Positions 23,501-37,400 of a stretch of DNA of 64,000 bases are shown here, one piece after another. The DNA comes from Nymphaea colorata (lineage: Eukaryota; Streptophyta; Magnoliopsida; Nymphaeales; Nymphaeaceae), in the NCBI RefSeq assembly GCF_008831285.2, contig NC_045141.1, positions 26,153,315-26,217,314 of the forward strand, written 5' to 3'. Position numbers and translations under genes: made by a program. The notes under the pieces are model-generated. The model ran no database searches. It was given only the letters and a program-made list of their open reading frames with translations, and was not told the DNA's origin. Position 1 is the stretch's first letter, and the number at the start of each line of letters is the position of its first letter.

Positions 23501-26500
23501 TCAAATGCAGTAACCACATGGACAGTAAAGGCACATGTATTCATGCAAGAATTGTGCATTCAGCAAGACACACCACCTTTTCACCACATGATGTAAGAGT
23601 CTGATCATCTTAGAGGAACTCACAAATATTGCAGAATATGCCACATGCTTGGAAGCAATGTGAAGACTTAAGGTTTGCCAACTTAACTAGAGCACCAAAG
23701 ATGACCAACAAAACAATGTGAAAGCAAAATCCAACTCTCAAGGTTTGTTCTTCCCCTAATCATTTTGACTGCTGATTACTATTACAATTTTAAAATAGAT
23801 TACTGCATTGCACGTGCATGTAGCACTCAAGTTGTAAGCAACATAGCTGAACTAGTTCTTATCATACAAAACAGCAGTGAATTGTCTACTTATCAACAAT
23901 GCTATTCAACTGTAGATACTTGAAGCTGAAAATTATGAAAAACTGGATGATCATACTCATGACAAAATAATTTCATACCTTTCCCCAAGAAAGAAGGTAT
24001 GTTGTCAAAGGTTGCTAGGTGCAGCCTGAGCAACAGGCTGCACCTAGGACCTAGGCACACTTAGGCGACCATTTAACTAATTATGGCTGTATGCATTACA
24101 TACAGTAAATATCATATAGTTTATATTATATAATGTATCAGACTGTCATACATAACTTAATATATACGTTAACAAGTGTGGAAGACAACTATTATATATA
24201 TGAAGTTATTAATTATTAAGTATTGAGTTATATATGACTAATAGTGATATATAACAACAATCTATAACAGTCCCTGTTGCACGATTTATATTATACTTGT
24301 ATATTGAAGACAAAATGTAAAGTTTATACTTCATAGCATTGATGATTCAAGAAACAGAAAATCAATGCAATAAGATCCTAGACTCAAATGTTCACTTCAA
24401 TTCATAACTCATAACAAAAAAAGACCTAGTGATTAGAATATAGACATAAACAGAATATTACATAATCATATAAAAAAAATATGAGACAAAAACCATGTGA
24501 CAACTTAGCAGTTACATGAAAGTCTGAAACAGAAATGAGAAATCAAACTTTTTCAGTTTTACAGAATATAAGAGACAGAATTATAATATAGATATAATCA
24601 GAATATTACATAATCATATCAATGAAATATGAAACAGAAATCATATGACAACTTAGCAGTTAGATGAAAGTGTGAAACAGAAATGAGAAATCAGTCTTTT
24701 CAGTTTTACAGAATGTAATGAAACATAATTAGAATATAGATATAAAGTACAAACAGAATATTATATAATCATATCAATGTCAATGTGAGTGTTGCTCCGA
24801 CTTCTATGGACTAGGCGCTGGCATGCCTAGTCCCATAGTCGTGATCAGGCGTGAGCCTAGGCCCATGCGCACCTTACATAGCCTAAGTCCTGGATTTAGG
24901 CGATCAAGGTGGAGTTGCCCTAGTCATCACCTAGGTGTGCGCAAGGCAATGCCTTAACAACATAGAGAAAAAAGCATTAGGAAAACCATACTATATATCT
25001 TCAGACACAGAATACTGTTTCATAAATTTGAAACTGTAGGGCATGAGATATTTTGGTTAAGAAACTGAAATCATGCTGATCCAACTTTGGTTCCATAAGC
25101 AAGATCACAAATTTCTCATCTGGCCTCTTAAATATTTCATTAATTGATTACTTATCTATAACATAAATGGCTGCTGCAAATAACTAAGGGTACTAAATCT
25201 AGCTCATTGTGTACCTCTAGAGTATCCATCTTTCCATAATTCATTTCTTATGGGTGCTTGATCTAGTAACATCGGGTTTGGACCATCTAGGGCAATGTTT
25301 TCATCACTTACACATATTTTTCTTCCTTGTGTTGGCAGTCCAAAAGGAACTCTCTTCCAGAGTGCAGCATGTATTAATGTGTAACATGAATAGTCTATAA
25401 GTTTGCCCTTTAGCAGTGCAGACTTTAATTCCTAATCACATCCTTCTGTTGCCCTTTTTCCATGTACATACCTAACTGAGAAGCACTGGCATCACAGGTT
25501 CCTCATTTCCATCCTACTTGTAATAGAGGGACAAATGGATCTTCATAGTGTCTGATGTGGTCATGCGACTGAACATGGTGCAAGTTGCAGCTACGGCATG
25601 AAGTGGATTGGCATCCATCATATTAATACATGAGCATCAAATTCCTCTAGTGTAAGCAGACAGGATAGTTCTTTCAGCTAGTTCTCAAGGATCTAAACAA
25701 AAATGGTTATGATGTTTCCTTTTGTTAGATGCCCAAACAACTGCTCATCAAGAATATCTTCCCTGAACAAGCTTTTGCTCCTTTTTCTTGTGATTTTCTA
25801 TCTTAAGAACGATGATGCTAATTTTTTTCCTGACTTCCTATATTAAGAAGGTATAATCTAGAGTTCTGTTTGAAAGCAAACAAGGATGCGGCAGAAATTA
25901 GAGAATCAATCTGCTTATGGGTAAGTAAGTAGAATGATGGGAAAGATCAAATTTTTGCTGAACACCAAGCCAAGGAAGAGACTTTGTGCTTTAATATAAA
26001 TATGAACATTTTCAGGAAACAGAATCTAAAATGAATCTCGTTTACTTGGAGTTAACAAGTTATGAGGCTTCCAGTCATTGGGATTTATTTGCATAAATAC
26101 AGTTTCTTGGTAGTTCAAACAGATCTCCTCACAAGCTCATTAACTTAACCAAGCCGAGCAGACAAAAAGGCCCAACACACTCATGTGTGTGTGTGTGTGT
26201 GTTGATGAAGATGTCATAGAACTCTTCATTATAATGGGAAAAATAAGAACCTCGGCAGACTTCAAAGGTAATTAATTATGTAAGCTGCAAATGGTTATGA
26301 ATATGAAGCACATCATGCAGTGGACCAAGACCATTAGCTGAATTACTTCACCTCCTAGGCCTATGACATTGATACCACAATACCTACTGTAAGATTGTGG
26401 TGCTTGTAGCACCACGACTGAAGCCCTTTTAAATTTGAGGCTGTCATTTACATGCCAAATTAATTGCTTGCTGTACATGCATGACAACTAGATCAACAGC

Positions 26501-28949
26501 TTTAGAGTGCTTGCCGCTGGCACTTTATAATCCAAAAGCTGAACCTTTATTAGGGCACAGTTACTGATGAAAAACTCTCCAAGACAACTTTCCCTGTTTT
26601 CTCAAGAAACTTTCTTGCATGGACATGATAATCATGAACATCTCGATTAGGATCTTGGCTCAACGAAGTACCTGCTCAGTAATTTGTTTTGAAAAGAAGC
26701 TATTAAACCAGATCAGCATACTCCAGTTCCAGTACAAGGTGGGTCTGCACAATTAAATTTAACACTTGAAGTCCTCAGATAAAATGGAAAAAACACGCTC
26801 ACTCCGCTGTTACACTGTATTGACAACATAAAACCCTTTTTTTCCTTAAAGTACCTATGTAGTTGAACGACCTACAGAAATGTGTGACCATGCCCAATAG
26901 CATGTCATTCCTAGATGAAGGGATATTTGCATGATAATGACAATCTGGGAACATGATATAGTTCCAGAACTAATTATTGCTTTAGCTTCACGTAGAGTGC
27001 AAACTTTAAATTAGAAGAAATGCATGCAATATATGTAAAACATAAAGGCACAAAATCCACGAGCATACATAAACAGGAAGTTCAAACTTCAAAGCCATAA
27101 ACTAGCTTCATGTTCAAGATCTAGCAAAAAGCAACTTGAGAAAGCCATACTATAGAATTCCATTAACTAAGTGTTAGCAACAGAGCGTAGTAGTGGCCTA
27201 GGAAAGCATGACTTGAAAAAATTATGCCCAAGCAAAAGGACATTTCTATATCAAAACCTGTGCATATCTTTTTGCTATGATACGGTATCGGTAGGCAAGC
27301 TTTCTTTTGTTGGCATCATCGTAACAATGACTGAACCCATCCTTGTTAAAATCGTAATCTGACAAATCCCTGCCATCATCATACTCGCTCAAACTATCAA
27401 GAAATGGCTCATTGAAGTCCTCAACCTGTTTCAACAAATGTTAAGAAAAAGAAAAAAAAAAGCTCAGGAAGTGAGAAAAAAATAAATTGATGAGAAGCAA
27501 GGGGAGAAAGGAAAAACACTTACCTGCTCATAAAAGAAAAAACTGTCACAGACATGCAGAATGTGCTTCTCCCAACACTTTCCAAGTTCCATTCCTTTCT
27601 GAATGTCCTTTGAACCGTTGAAAGCCTCTCCATATGTCCCGTTCAACAATGACTTTAGCAATATAAGAGTCTCGTCCATGTCCCACACATATATAGTCCT
27701 TTTCTGATCTACCATACCATTTCCCTCCATTTTAGAGAAGCCGTTTGTGCTTAAGCTGTGACAAGCAAGAGAGTAGTTTTCTGTACTGTCATGTGCATCA
27801 GCTAGATGCTCAGGAATGCCCTGGAAGAAGGATACACAGCCATAAGCTGAAGAAGTGGATACTTAATTAATGTTCAATATTCAAAAAATTAATCTGGGAC
27901 CACTGCAACTAAAAGGCAATACGGAGCTCGAAGACCATGGAAGTGATGAATGTTCCACAAATATCATTCAACAAATTTGATAGAATCAAACATGACCAAG
28001 AACAATTAATATTTCAATTTTGCTTCACGGAAAGCAGACTGGCAGAAGTAACACAAGTTAAAAACAAATCAACCAACATAGGCATCTAGATGCAGCTAAT
28101 CATTGAGTTGGAATCACAAATTGCAGCCTAAAGCAAATTTTCAGTGCGCATCCACTTAAAATAAGAAACTAATGCCGACTGGACAATAGCCCAAAGTCCG
28201 TGGATCTGCTGTGAGAAGAAGCCAAACAATCTACAGATTCGATTATGGGTAAATAATGAAAAAAGAACGTTAAATGTAACCAATTTCAGATAAAAAGGGA
28301 AAACCAAGCACTTTCAAATCAAAAGTGAAGACTGAGGCTACAATGAAACCAAATCTGCAAGACAAAAGCACGCAGAAACCAACAAAGGAGAAGCATAACA
28401 GACCCATGACAAAGAACCCCAAACTATAAAAATGGCAGATCAAAATTAGGTATTGTAAGAGGAAAAGTAGAAGGCCAAAAGAGTCAACCAAAACAAAACG
28501 TTAGTGGCAATCTAACGTACACCAGAGCCACTGTCTAAGCATAATGGCACACGCATCAGTATCACACGGGCATCCTCCAGGAAAATAGAACGACAAAAAA
28601 GAAACCTCACCCCTTGCAGTTGCATCCATACATCTATCCATCAAGATCCTTCATTAAAACCAACAACATCCATTTCCAAAACGTCTCATCTAAAAGATAA
28701 CTGCAGCCTTTTCCACCACAGGCTACAAGAGCAGTCCAAACGAAACCAAGAAGAAGGGAAAGGAAACTAACTAACCATTTCATCACCATCGTTCTTGATC
28801 GACTTCACCTAAGAGAAAGAGAGCTTTCTTTGATGTCATCTCTTGAACGGGACTCAGTAATAAACTAATTAACCGAAAAAAAGAAGTTGGTGATCCGAAA
28901 TCATCAAGAATATTACCTCTGGAAGGTTCGGTTCCGAGGCTTGAGCCAT
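20524..28949 (-). CDS. EYA: EYES ABSENT homologue, HAD-type protein tyrosine phosphatase
   Basis: Seven exons, 28917-28949, 28776-28808, 27524-27820, 27258-27425, 23138-23231, 21642-21830 and 20524-20780, encode about 356 residues. All phases agree. Plant EYA proteins are Mg-dependent aspartate-based tyrosine phosphatases. Motif I is VWDMDETLILL with Asp69 (nucleophile) and Asp71. The helical insert continues to YDFNKDGFSH and DDANKRKLAYRYR. Motif II is VLVTSGALIPSLVKCLL. Motif III reads VIGNGIEEC, with Asn303 where I expect an aspartate. The end contains HRFPGL, conserved in plant members. Exons 1 and 2 are both 33 nt and encode an acidic Ser/Pro leader; the start at 28949 is the first ATG. 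The donor of intron 4 (GTTTTG) is unusual. Intron 4 is 4.0 kb and holds a TIR element. Confidence 0.93.
21526..21672 (-). repeat. 76-bp tandem duplication across the EYA exon 6 donor
   Basis: Two near-identical copies with a 76-bp period cover about 21526-21596 and 21602-21672. Both contain CTCACCATTTCTAGCTGGAA, so the end of exon 6 and its donor are present twice. The copy at 21642 is the one that matches the family reading frame; the other would add 76 nt and pass an in-frame stop. Confidence 0.9.
24001..24961. mobile_element. Non-autonomous TIR DNA element in EYA intron 4
   Basis: The element is about 961 bp. Its left end GTTGTCAAAGGTTGC and the reverse complement of its right end, GTTGTTAAGGCATTGC, agree at about 12 positions. 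Subterminal sequence carries strong hairpins: a perfect 14-bp stem at 24015-24028 with 24034-24047 (loop AGCAA), and a second imperfect stem near 24804-24840. The middle is AT-rich and contains a tandem repeat. It encodes no protein. I could not define a clear target-site duplication, so the superfamily is left open. Confidence 0.6.
24432..24778. repeat. 148-bp tandem repeat inside the TIR element
   Basis: Copies start at 24432, 24580 and 24728, a constant 148-bp period. The third is cut off after about 50 bp. Copies differ by scattered substitutions and small indels, so the array is not recent. Confidence 0.85.
26184..26201. repeat. (TG)n microsatellite in EYA intron 4
   Basis: About nine TG units. 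The rest of this intron outside the TIR element (23232-24000 and 24962-27257) shows no recognisable gene. Confidence 0.9.
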
Positions 28950-31265
28950 TTCTTTATTGGTTTTAGAGCACCCAAATTGCTAAAAAGAAAAAGGAAATGG
29001 CTCAGAGGAGAAAGAGTGAGATGGAGGAGAAAGAAGAAGGGAAGGCCTTAGCAAATGGGCCGCTAGGATGTAGGCACGGGAGGTTGCTTTATAGGCGCTA
29101 CCCACAAGCGGATATGCACGGGCAGCCGCGGTTTTCCCGCTGTGATCCTTGTACCAGGAGGAGGAAGAGAGAAGAGAGAAGAGAGAAGAGAGGAGAGGGT
29201 TGGTTGCCCTGTGATAAGGTCATTCCTGTCATTCCCTCTGTGGGCACACCCCCAATCAACGCAATCATACATCATGGAACCCCGAATTTACAGAAGCAAC
29301 CAGTCAAGGACAGTAATCGCGCTGTGAGATTCTTCGTATGGTAAATTAACCCCATTAAGCACCTGAGCATCAAGGTTCCTCCGTTTCGGCCTGAGAAATG
29401 GCGGTGGCAGATGTCGTCATCCTTTCACGTTCTTGACTTACGAGAAGTTCACCAATCCGTCCCCAGCCTACTGGGCTTGTCAGATTCAGATGGACAATTT
29501 GCGGTTTCTAAATAAATCCAACTCCTTATTAATTTTAATGATGATTAGTAGATTATTATACTTTAATAAGCAAAAAAGGAGTCATGTTATTTGGAGAAAA
29601 CATTTGGAGCCTATTTTGTGTGTACCATTCATCTCTCTCTTCCCCTGATCTTGATTTCATATTTGTCGTCATTCAGTAAAAAAGTAGAAATACAAGAAAA
29701 AAAAAAATTGTTCTTCTCATGAGGGAATAAGTTCAGGGTCCCTAGGAGCATGGCACCTGATAGGGGTTTCTTCAATTGCAAAGCCAAGTCAATATTTGAG
29801 ATATTAAATTCAGAGTTGGCAACACCATGGATCTTTGTGTAGGCATTTGCAACACCGAATTTCGTCCATTCATTGGGGTTCGCAAGATGGTAGCATTGTG
29901 TGGTTTTCTTTTCTTTCCAATGCGCATCCTCACCCTTATCTATTCATCATGTGGAACCAAACTTATATGCACTACGATTTGTTTAGTAAAATAGCCTTAT
30001 ATTAGTTGTATGATAATCATGTGCCTGTTGGTATTTATTTCCCTTATTTTACAAGCAAAACTAATGGGGACTTTGCTTTTCATGAGAGGCAAGCTACAAA
30101 AAGTGGACACATTATATATAATATATATGTTGAGAATCTTTCATAAAAATATATGTATGGGGAGATACTACTGATCAAGACCCCTTTCTTTTTTGCCCAA
30201 GAAAGTATGTAGCTCCATTGTGGTAAATTCACTGACCGGTGATAGAAAAATATCAATGAATAGTGCATTGAAAATAGCAACATGTAACCTGACTTTTAGT
30301 GGCGTTGGAAAATGGTCCCACATTTTCTTACTGCTGGGATCATGGAGGAATAGAATAATTTTGGTTGGAGTCTTTCCGAAACTGCCCATCTGTGCAGATG
30401 CAGCAGCTAAAACCCCCCCAAAGGAAAAACTGTGGGGGCACACTTGTTCAGCCTATGAACTTCCAACCACCTTCTCTCTCTCTCTCTCTCTCTAAAAAAA
30501 TGAGAAGATTTTCACTTGAGGTCCAATTTCTTGTTCTAGATTTCAAGAGGCCATGCTTTCTTAGCCTGTCTAATATGGTAGATAGGTTCTTTCGGCAACT
30601 GGAATAGTATTGTAGTGGACTGTTATCAGGGAAAATCCTAAATGCAGGCCCCTTGTTTTGCAATTTCTAGTAATTTACATCATCCATCAGTAAATTTCAT
30701 AAACATCAACCACTTCTTCAAATCAGAAAATATTGGCATCACTCACAAAATACTCTCTCTCTCTCTCTCTCTACATATATATATTATATTATATTATATA
30801 TCTTCCAGCCATTGTTTTAGCACAAGGCATTTTTCTCAAGGGAGGATCTCTCTTATCCACCTAGAGACCATACTGTCCAATTATGGTAGAAGCCAAATAA
30901 ATTGGTAGTTGAATTTTCCCTTCATTATTGGGCTTAGTTATTTATGCACGTAAAATGGTGGGTGTGCTTCTTTATTATAAGTTTTCCCTTTTCCCTATCT
31001 TATCCCTCACCATCCTATTGTATTATAGGAGTCCTTCCAATTTTGTCGGATGTACCCTCCTCACCCTTAGGTAAATAGCAAATTCATGCTCGTCAAAATT
31101 GTGATTACCAATTTCATCCCAAATGTTTGGGTCTTTTACTTTACGGCGAACATCTTTTGTTCCCTGCAAAACAATCATTTATTAATAGATATAAAAGGTA
31201 GACGTTCCAATCGCCCCAAGGTTAGGAAGGAATATGGGAAAAAGTACATTTATTTACTGCAACTA

Positions 31266-31266
<1 letters not shown>

Positions 31267-31330
<64 letters not shown>
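31267..31330. repeat. (TA)n microsatellite, about 31 units
   Basis: This uninterrupted TA run of roughly 62 bp is the longest simple TA tract in the window. Confidence 0.97.
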
Positions 31331-31332
<2 letters not shown>

Positions 31333-31831
31333 AATCCTTGTCTCATACGTTCTTGGAAAGGAGAGTAGCTGAAGACAAGTTTGCTTCATATTATTTCAAT
31401 GGAGTGGATTTAAGCTAAAATTCAGTGAAGTTGTTTCCTAGAGAAGTTTCGCTTGAAAAGGATGGAGAAAAATAATATTTAAGTGAAACCTTGGATATGT
31501 TCAACTTTCCGTTTATGTATATATATATATGCAAACCGGTACTTACCAAACCCTTATATGCCAGATTTGATGAAAATTGTGTGGTTAGTTGATTCTAAGG
31601 TGATTAGGTAGTAGATATTAAGTTGACAAAAAAAAAAAATGAAAACACAGTTGTATTTTCAAACGATAGACATACCCATGAAAGGAAAAAAGTAAAGAGA
31701 GTTTCCTTACTCGAGACTCATGCCTCCTTTAAGAGGTATTCTGGTATCTTAAAAATAGAACTACATTTTTATTTGTTTAACTTAATCTCTACTCTTGATC
31801 TCATTGAAATCAACGATCCAAATGCTTCCCT

Positions 31832-31852
31832 ACACACACACACACACACATT

Positions 31853-31886
<34 letters not shown>
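31832..31886. repeat. Compound CA / GA microsatellite
   Basis: A CA run is followed after a short break by about 15 GA units. Confidence 0.93.
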
Positions 31887-31887
<1 letters not shown>

Positions 31888-34218
31888 CTTGTCATGCAAA
31901 AAAAAAAAGGTGACATTAATTCAAACATCTAAAATTGGACTTAACGGATGCAAATTTATAACACCCAAGACGAACCACATCCTTGTGAATGAACGGATAG
32001 ATGAGATAAAGTTGTAAAAGTCGACAGCCTGATATGTTTTTTCTGCTTACAAAACAAATACAACGGAACAAACGCGTGTTTGTGTTTTCTTAGTTCCTAT
32101 TATTTTTAAACACGTAAGGTTCACCTAAGATATTTTTAAACTCTTTTCCCTGTTTTCTCGCATGTAATCAAACACGAAGGGGTAGAGAAATGAGATAGCA
32201 AATATTTTACGATTCCTAAAGTGACATCAACGGCCATTTGATTTGGAATCGTGGGGTCCTTACAGCTCCAACAATCATGTGATCCCAAGGCTAATTTTGA
32301 ATCTTATGAGCGTAAGCTCATGGTTTAAAGTCACTAAAGCAGTTATTAAAAATAGGCACGGAATCTTGTGAAGATGGGAACAAATAAAAGTTTTGGCTCT
32401 TTTTTATATCAACTCTTTTTCAAGCGGTAGGATATAAATACTCTCCCTCTTCACAAGGAACGAACTTAGGTTGATATATATATATATATATAAGCTTAAG
32501 GGCAAAAGAAAACTTCCACTGTCGATTTAAGCGGTAGGATGAAATACTTCTCTTACTCATTTATCTTGAAAGCTCCGTTCATCCATGCAATCCAAACACT
32601 CTCGAAAAAAGACTCCGAGTCACTCTCGACCTAGCTGCAACAAGCTGTACATAAATCAAGTTGAACGAATCGTGTCATGTTATAGGGAAAGAGACATCGA
32701 TGCCGAAAGTGGCCACCAATATCGATATGGGGAGGTGGAGGTGGTTGGGATAAGATTTTTCTTCATCAATTTTTTGTTCTTTTCTGATAGATAGAAGTAT
32801 GTCCGGCGTGTGCTGCGGTCGCTCAAACATGAATACGGTTATTCACGGGTTACTTTTTTCCAATATCAAACACTATATCTCCTTTTTTTTCTTCCTCTTT
32901 AAATTCCAAGAGTTCAATCATCAATATTGGCACATACCAGCCGATTCAATTTTTTTTTTCTTTTACGACTTTGCATATGGGGAAATGGTTTATGGTCAGG
33001 AAATTCCTATTTTTATTTTTAAATTATCAAAAATACAAAAAAATTCAAAGCCAATATTATTGTACGACACGGCATGTAAATTTTTTTCTTTTACATTTGG
33101 TTTTCCAAAGTATATCGATTATCTAATTCTGGGATTCCTAATATGTTCTATTTAAATCTCTAGTCCTTGTTCTAGATGCATGACACGGAGTTTGGGTGAC
33201 TGCGTCTATCTTTATAATGATGTATGATTGACGGTGGCTTCATATGAGTTGCTGATGAAAAGACCATATTTCTTTAAAATGATTTCGATAGGCGCAATAA
33301 TTGAGACTTTTTAATTGTATATTAGTTTACTAAGTATAGTTTTGTACTTTTTTAAAAATTATGGTACAACTTATTTTATTTTTTAAATTACTACAGTAAA
33401 AAAAAAAGTGACTTTTTTAGTGGTCACAGTGCATCCAGCATGTGGCGCCAAACTTTCTTGGCTTTACAAGTCATCAACCGGAACAGAAAACCAGTGAGAC
33501 TCCATGAAATTATGAATAGAATCGTCTTCTTTTATTCCTTTTAAGAAAAAGTTGAGAGAACTGTGGAACGTGGAATCAAATTGGAATCGTTCTTTTGCTG
33601 TTTTCATTTTTGAAGAATTGAATGCTTGGTTGTCTTATAGAGATCTAAAAAATGACAAAATGCTTAAAGAAAATGAAAAGGCTTTGCTAAAAAATACGAA
33701 ATAATAATAATGAAATGCAGTACAGATGATACGCTTCCAGTTTCTTGAATAAATAGTTTCCAGAAGATCCATGAATTTGCAACGTCGATGATATTTTCTG
33801 CATAGATCAAGAAAATCTTCAAATTTTTGAGCTACGGCAGAACAAGGTGCATGGGGCCAATTTCTGAGCTAAGTCTGCACACAGGCGTATGAAGCGAGCG
33901 CAAAAAAGATAAAATCTCTTGAACGAAACAAGATGTCGATGAAATGTAAAGCTAAAACAAGTTGGGAACAAGCATTGGCAGTGAAGATGATAGAACGATC
34001 CATTCATGCTTATCCACATCACACGAGAGTACACAGATGGTGAATCGGCATCTTGTTCTTTTATGCTTTGCTTTACACATCAACGAACCAAGGAATCAAT
34101 CAATACCAATCTGTTTCCACCCAGTTCACATTTACAACTTTATGCACTTCTTTTTACAACAAAAACATCGAGACACCGGATACAATTTACAATCAGCACA
34201 TTTTGTTTTTTATAGTAA

Positions 34219-34349
34219 GGCTCTGTTTGGGAGGTGTGCTTCGAGGGGGGATTTCATGGATTTGGGACAATCACTGCTGAATTCCTTGAAGTAGCTTATA
34301 GTGATTCAGTTTGCAGAAGAAATAAATGGCACGGCTACCAAACAGAGTC
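34219..34349. mobile_element. Small MITE-like element in the PIRL 3' UTR
   Basis: GGCTCTGTTTGG at 34219-34230 is repeated in inverted form at 34338-34349, matching 11 of 12 bases. The 131-bp unit lies about 100 bp beyond the PIRL stop. Termini containing TCTGTTTGG are common among plant MITEs. No clear target-site duplication is seen. Confidence 0.45.
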
Positions 34350-34446
34350 TCTTTTTCCTCCATACAACCATTGCTCAAATTCGTTCCACCAAGCATCGAC
34401 TCCATCACCTAATTTCTACTCCGAGTTGCCAGCTCCAAGACACAGA

Positions 34447-37400
34447 CTAGACAGAAGCACCCACGTTTTCATGTTTCACCTTGACACTAGAAAACAAGCA
34501 GAGAAGCCAATGCCAGAACCAATTTATCTTGGCTGGTTCCACCTTCCTATCCTTTTGTCTGCCATGCTCAGCCATGTACTGCACAACTTCCTGAGAGAAG
34601 TGAAAAAGCCATAACCTTGAATGCAATCAGCTTAAAAAGTGGATATTAGTTATTTATGCTAAAAAATATTAGACTTGAAAAGAAAGTGCATCATTTACCT
34701 GTGCTCCCAATGTTGCGATTTCTCTAGGTGGCAACTCCAAAGGAGTTTCATCAGCACGAAGCACTCTCAGCTTTGTCAGCAGTCCGAAGGAATCTGGTAA
34801 AACTCTGATCTGGTTATCACTGATGTCCAATTCCTCAAGCAATTCAAGGTTGCCAATTGATCTTGGCAATGAACGCAGATCAGCAAAATTCTTGGCAATA
34901 TTCAGCTTGACAAGACTGGTGACCAGGCACAAGCTTTCTGGAAGTGATTCAAGTTCATTAAAGCTGACATCTAGCTCCTTCAAATTAACAAGAGAAGCCA
35001 TTGTTGTTGGCAAGCGCTTAATTCTATTATAGTGTAGAGTAAGAATTTCTAACGTCTCAAGCTTTCCAATTGCTTCAGGAAGTGCTTTCAGTTGATTGAA
35101 ATCAGCTCTAAGCTCTGTAAGGGAAGAGCATAGCCCGATCCAGTGAGGGAGTTCTTCAAATTCATTGGTTTCAATATTCAACCTTCTCAAACGAGTTAGG
35201 TTTCCGAAAGTTTCAGGCAAAGTGGATAACTGGTTTGTACTCAAGTCAAGATTTGTCAGACTTGATAGATTTCGGAAGGCATTTGGTAGATATTTCAAGA
35301 GATTTCCGTGCAAGTCAAGTTCAACTAGACTGCTTAGGTCTCCAAAGGAATCAGGCAGGTTCATCAATTGATTGGAATGCAGATCGAGCTTCACTAAGGA
35401 CTTGAGTTCGCCAACTGTTGAGGGAAGAACCATTATTCTATTCTCTGCTAAATTAAGAGTAACGAGATTTGACAACTTCCCCAGTGAGACAGGCAACCAT
35501 TCCATCTGATCCAACAGCTTCCCTTGAAGATCTAGCTCAGTGACACCACTTCTCTGAGAAGCTTCAATCAAACTTGCCAAATTTATCAAGCTAAGTTTCT
35601 CTGGATTTTCACCTATAAGGTTTACACAGGCAACAGAAATTAGCTGCAACGGATTGTATTTGTGGTACACAATGTATGGGCACGCAGATGATCCTGAATA
35701 TTGACCATGTCAGAAGCTGCAACGACATGCATTCACACACATAAATAATTATGCACAAAAGAAATTTTAAAAGGAGAGCATTAATTTCTGCATTTTCTGC
35801 TTAAAAGAAGTGGGAGATATTACATAGCATCTAGGCCTCAAAGTATGTATGCTGCCAACTAAAAAATGTTCTAATCGAGACATGACTGTCACTCTGCGCT
35901 GCTAACCACATCGTGCTCTTCAATTGACTAAATAATAAGATCAAAATGCAGATATCATTATCTAAACATGGGATTCAAGTATTCAACTCACAATCCTATA
36001 TGAACCCCATTGGTTCATGACATTCGTGTTATGTCATCAGCCAAAACATAACTTCACTGATAATAAACATAAAAAACCTCGTGGAGTGCCCAAAGCACAG
36101 AAACACATGCAGTTCTCCAGTGACGGCACAAGCTTTCGCTGAACGTTGAACCGTCCAAGTAATTTTTGCAAAAGAAGTACTGCAAAGTTATCCCAACTGC
36201 ACCACACGGCGAGGTTAACATCAGGTCAGCATGCAGCACTATTGTCTCCTTTGCTATTAACACTGTCGACATTGTATATTATCAACTCAGATAGCATATA
36301 AAGTTACTCTGCAAGATGAAACTCTAAGAACAGAAATTACATCCCCAAGAGCGAACCAAAATGATACGTCAATAACAGCCCAAGTGTGAAAAAACAAGAC
36401 AAACAAATGTGAGCCACAAATTACAAAAACGCATCCATATAGACTCAGAAACTGTTTCTAATTGGAGACTGCAGAAAAGATGCACTTTCTTGTCAGGCAA
36501 GTTTGAGCCAAAAGTCCAAACAAATGCGGACCACAAATTATAGACGCGCATCCATATAGACATCTGAGAAAGTTGCACCATTCAGTAATCAGTATTATAT
36601 CAGCCTTTGTAAGAATCAGAATGTTTGGTGGTATTCATGACACAGACAAAAGCAATGAGCTCCTATGAAATTTCGCTTCTTATAATTCTTTGCATATCCT
36701 TGTGAGAAATACCGTTTGATCACAGAAAGAGAGACATAAACATATCAGATATAGACAGAGAAAAAGACCCAAAAAGGAGATGCCAATCTAATAAACAACA
36801 CTGACAAATGGAGATATCATATCCATCTCCTAATTAAAGCTATCGACCAACACTAGGACCGTGAGAATTATTTCTTAACCCTCTTCTAATTTCTCTCTGC
36901 TGCAACAAAGTTCTGAAACCACCACAATGCCATATTTAAAGCTACAGAGAAAGACAATGAAAGGAGAAAAGGGAAGACGCGTGCTGAAGGAATCACCATC
37001 TTTCACTAACGCAGGCTTCACCGAATCAACTGAAACAACAGATTTCTGATTATCATCACTAATGTCCTTCGTGGGGACACCTGACATTGCCTTCTCATGA
37101 CCAGTTTCCTTCTTTGTTTCGCCTTTTATGACGGGGGTCTCATGAACAAAACTACCAACCTGAATTCCGTGGCCTTCGGAGGAGACCAGCATGTCCGAAG
37201 CCTTCTGAATGAGCTGATCAAAGCCCTCGAATATCTTGTCCCTTTTAAGCAAGAACAGGACCTCCTTCCTCTGCTCATGACTCCGCAGCATGATCAAGTT
37301 CCTCCTCATCTCCTGCAGCACACGGAACAACTCTTTAGGCACCCCCTCAGGCTCTTCCATCCAGCTAATTTCTTCCATCCTCTGCCTCTCCTCGTCTTCT

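Larger units (their letters stand above)
28950..34446. other. Intergenic region between EYA and PIRL genes
   Basis: The first few hundred bases are the likely EYA promoter, with a GA-rich stretch at 29159-29197. Beyond that are microsatellites (CT at 30473-30495 and 30752-30771, TA at 31267-31330, CA plus GA at 31832-31886, TA at 32474-32491) and AT-rich sequence. I see no gene. From about 34000 the sequence is probably PIRL 3' UTR. Confidence 0.55.

Noticed and set aside
25200-25450. Minus-strand stop-free stretch of about 73 codons in EYA intron 4
   Set aside because: No motif recognised and no splice or start support; compatible with chance.
28997-29344. Plus-strand ORF of 115 codons next to the EYA start
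   Set aside because: It is a GA-rich, Arg/Glu-biased frame overlapping the EYA promoter with no domain.
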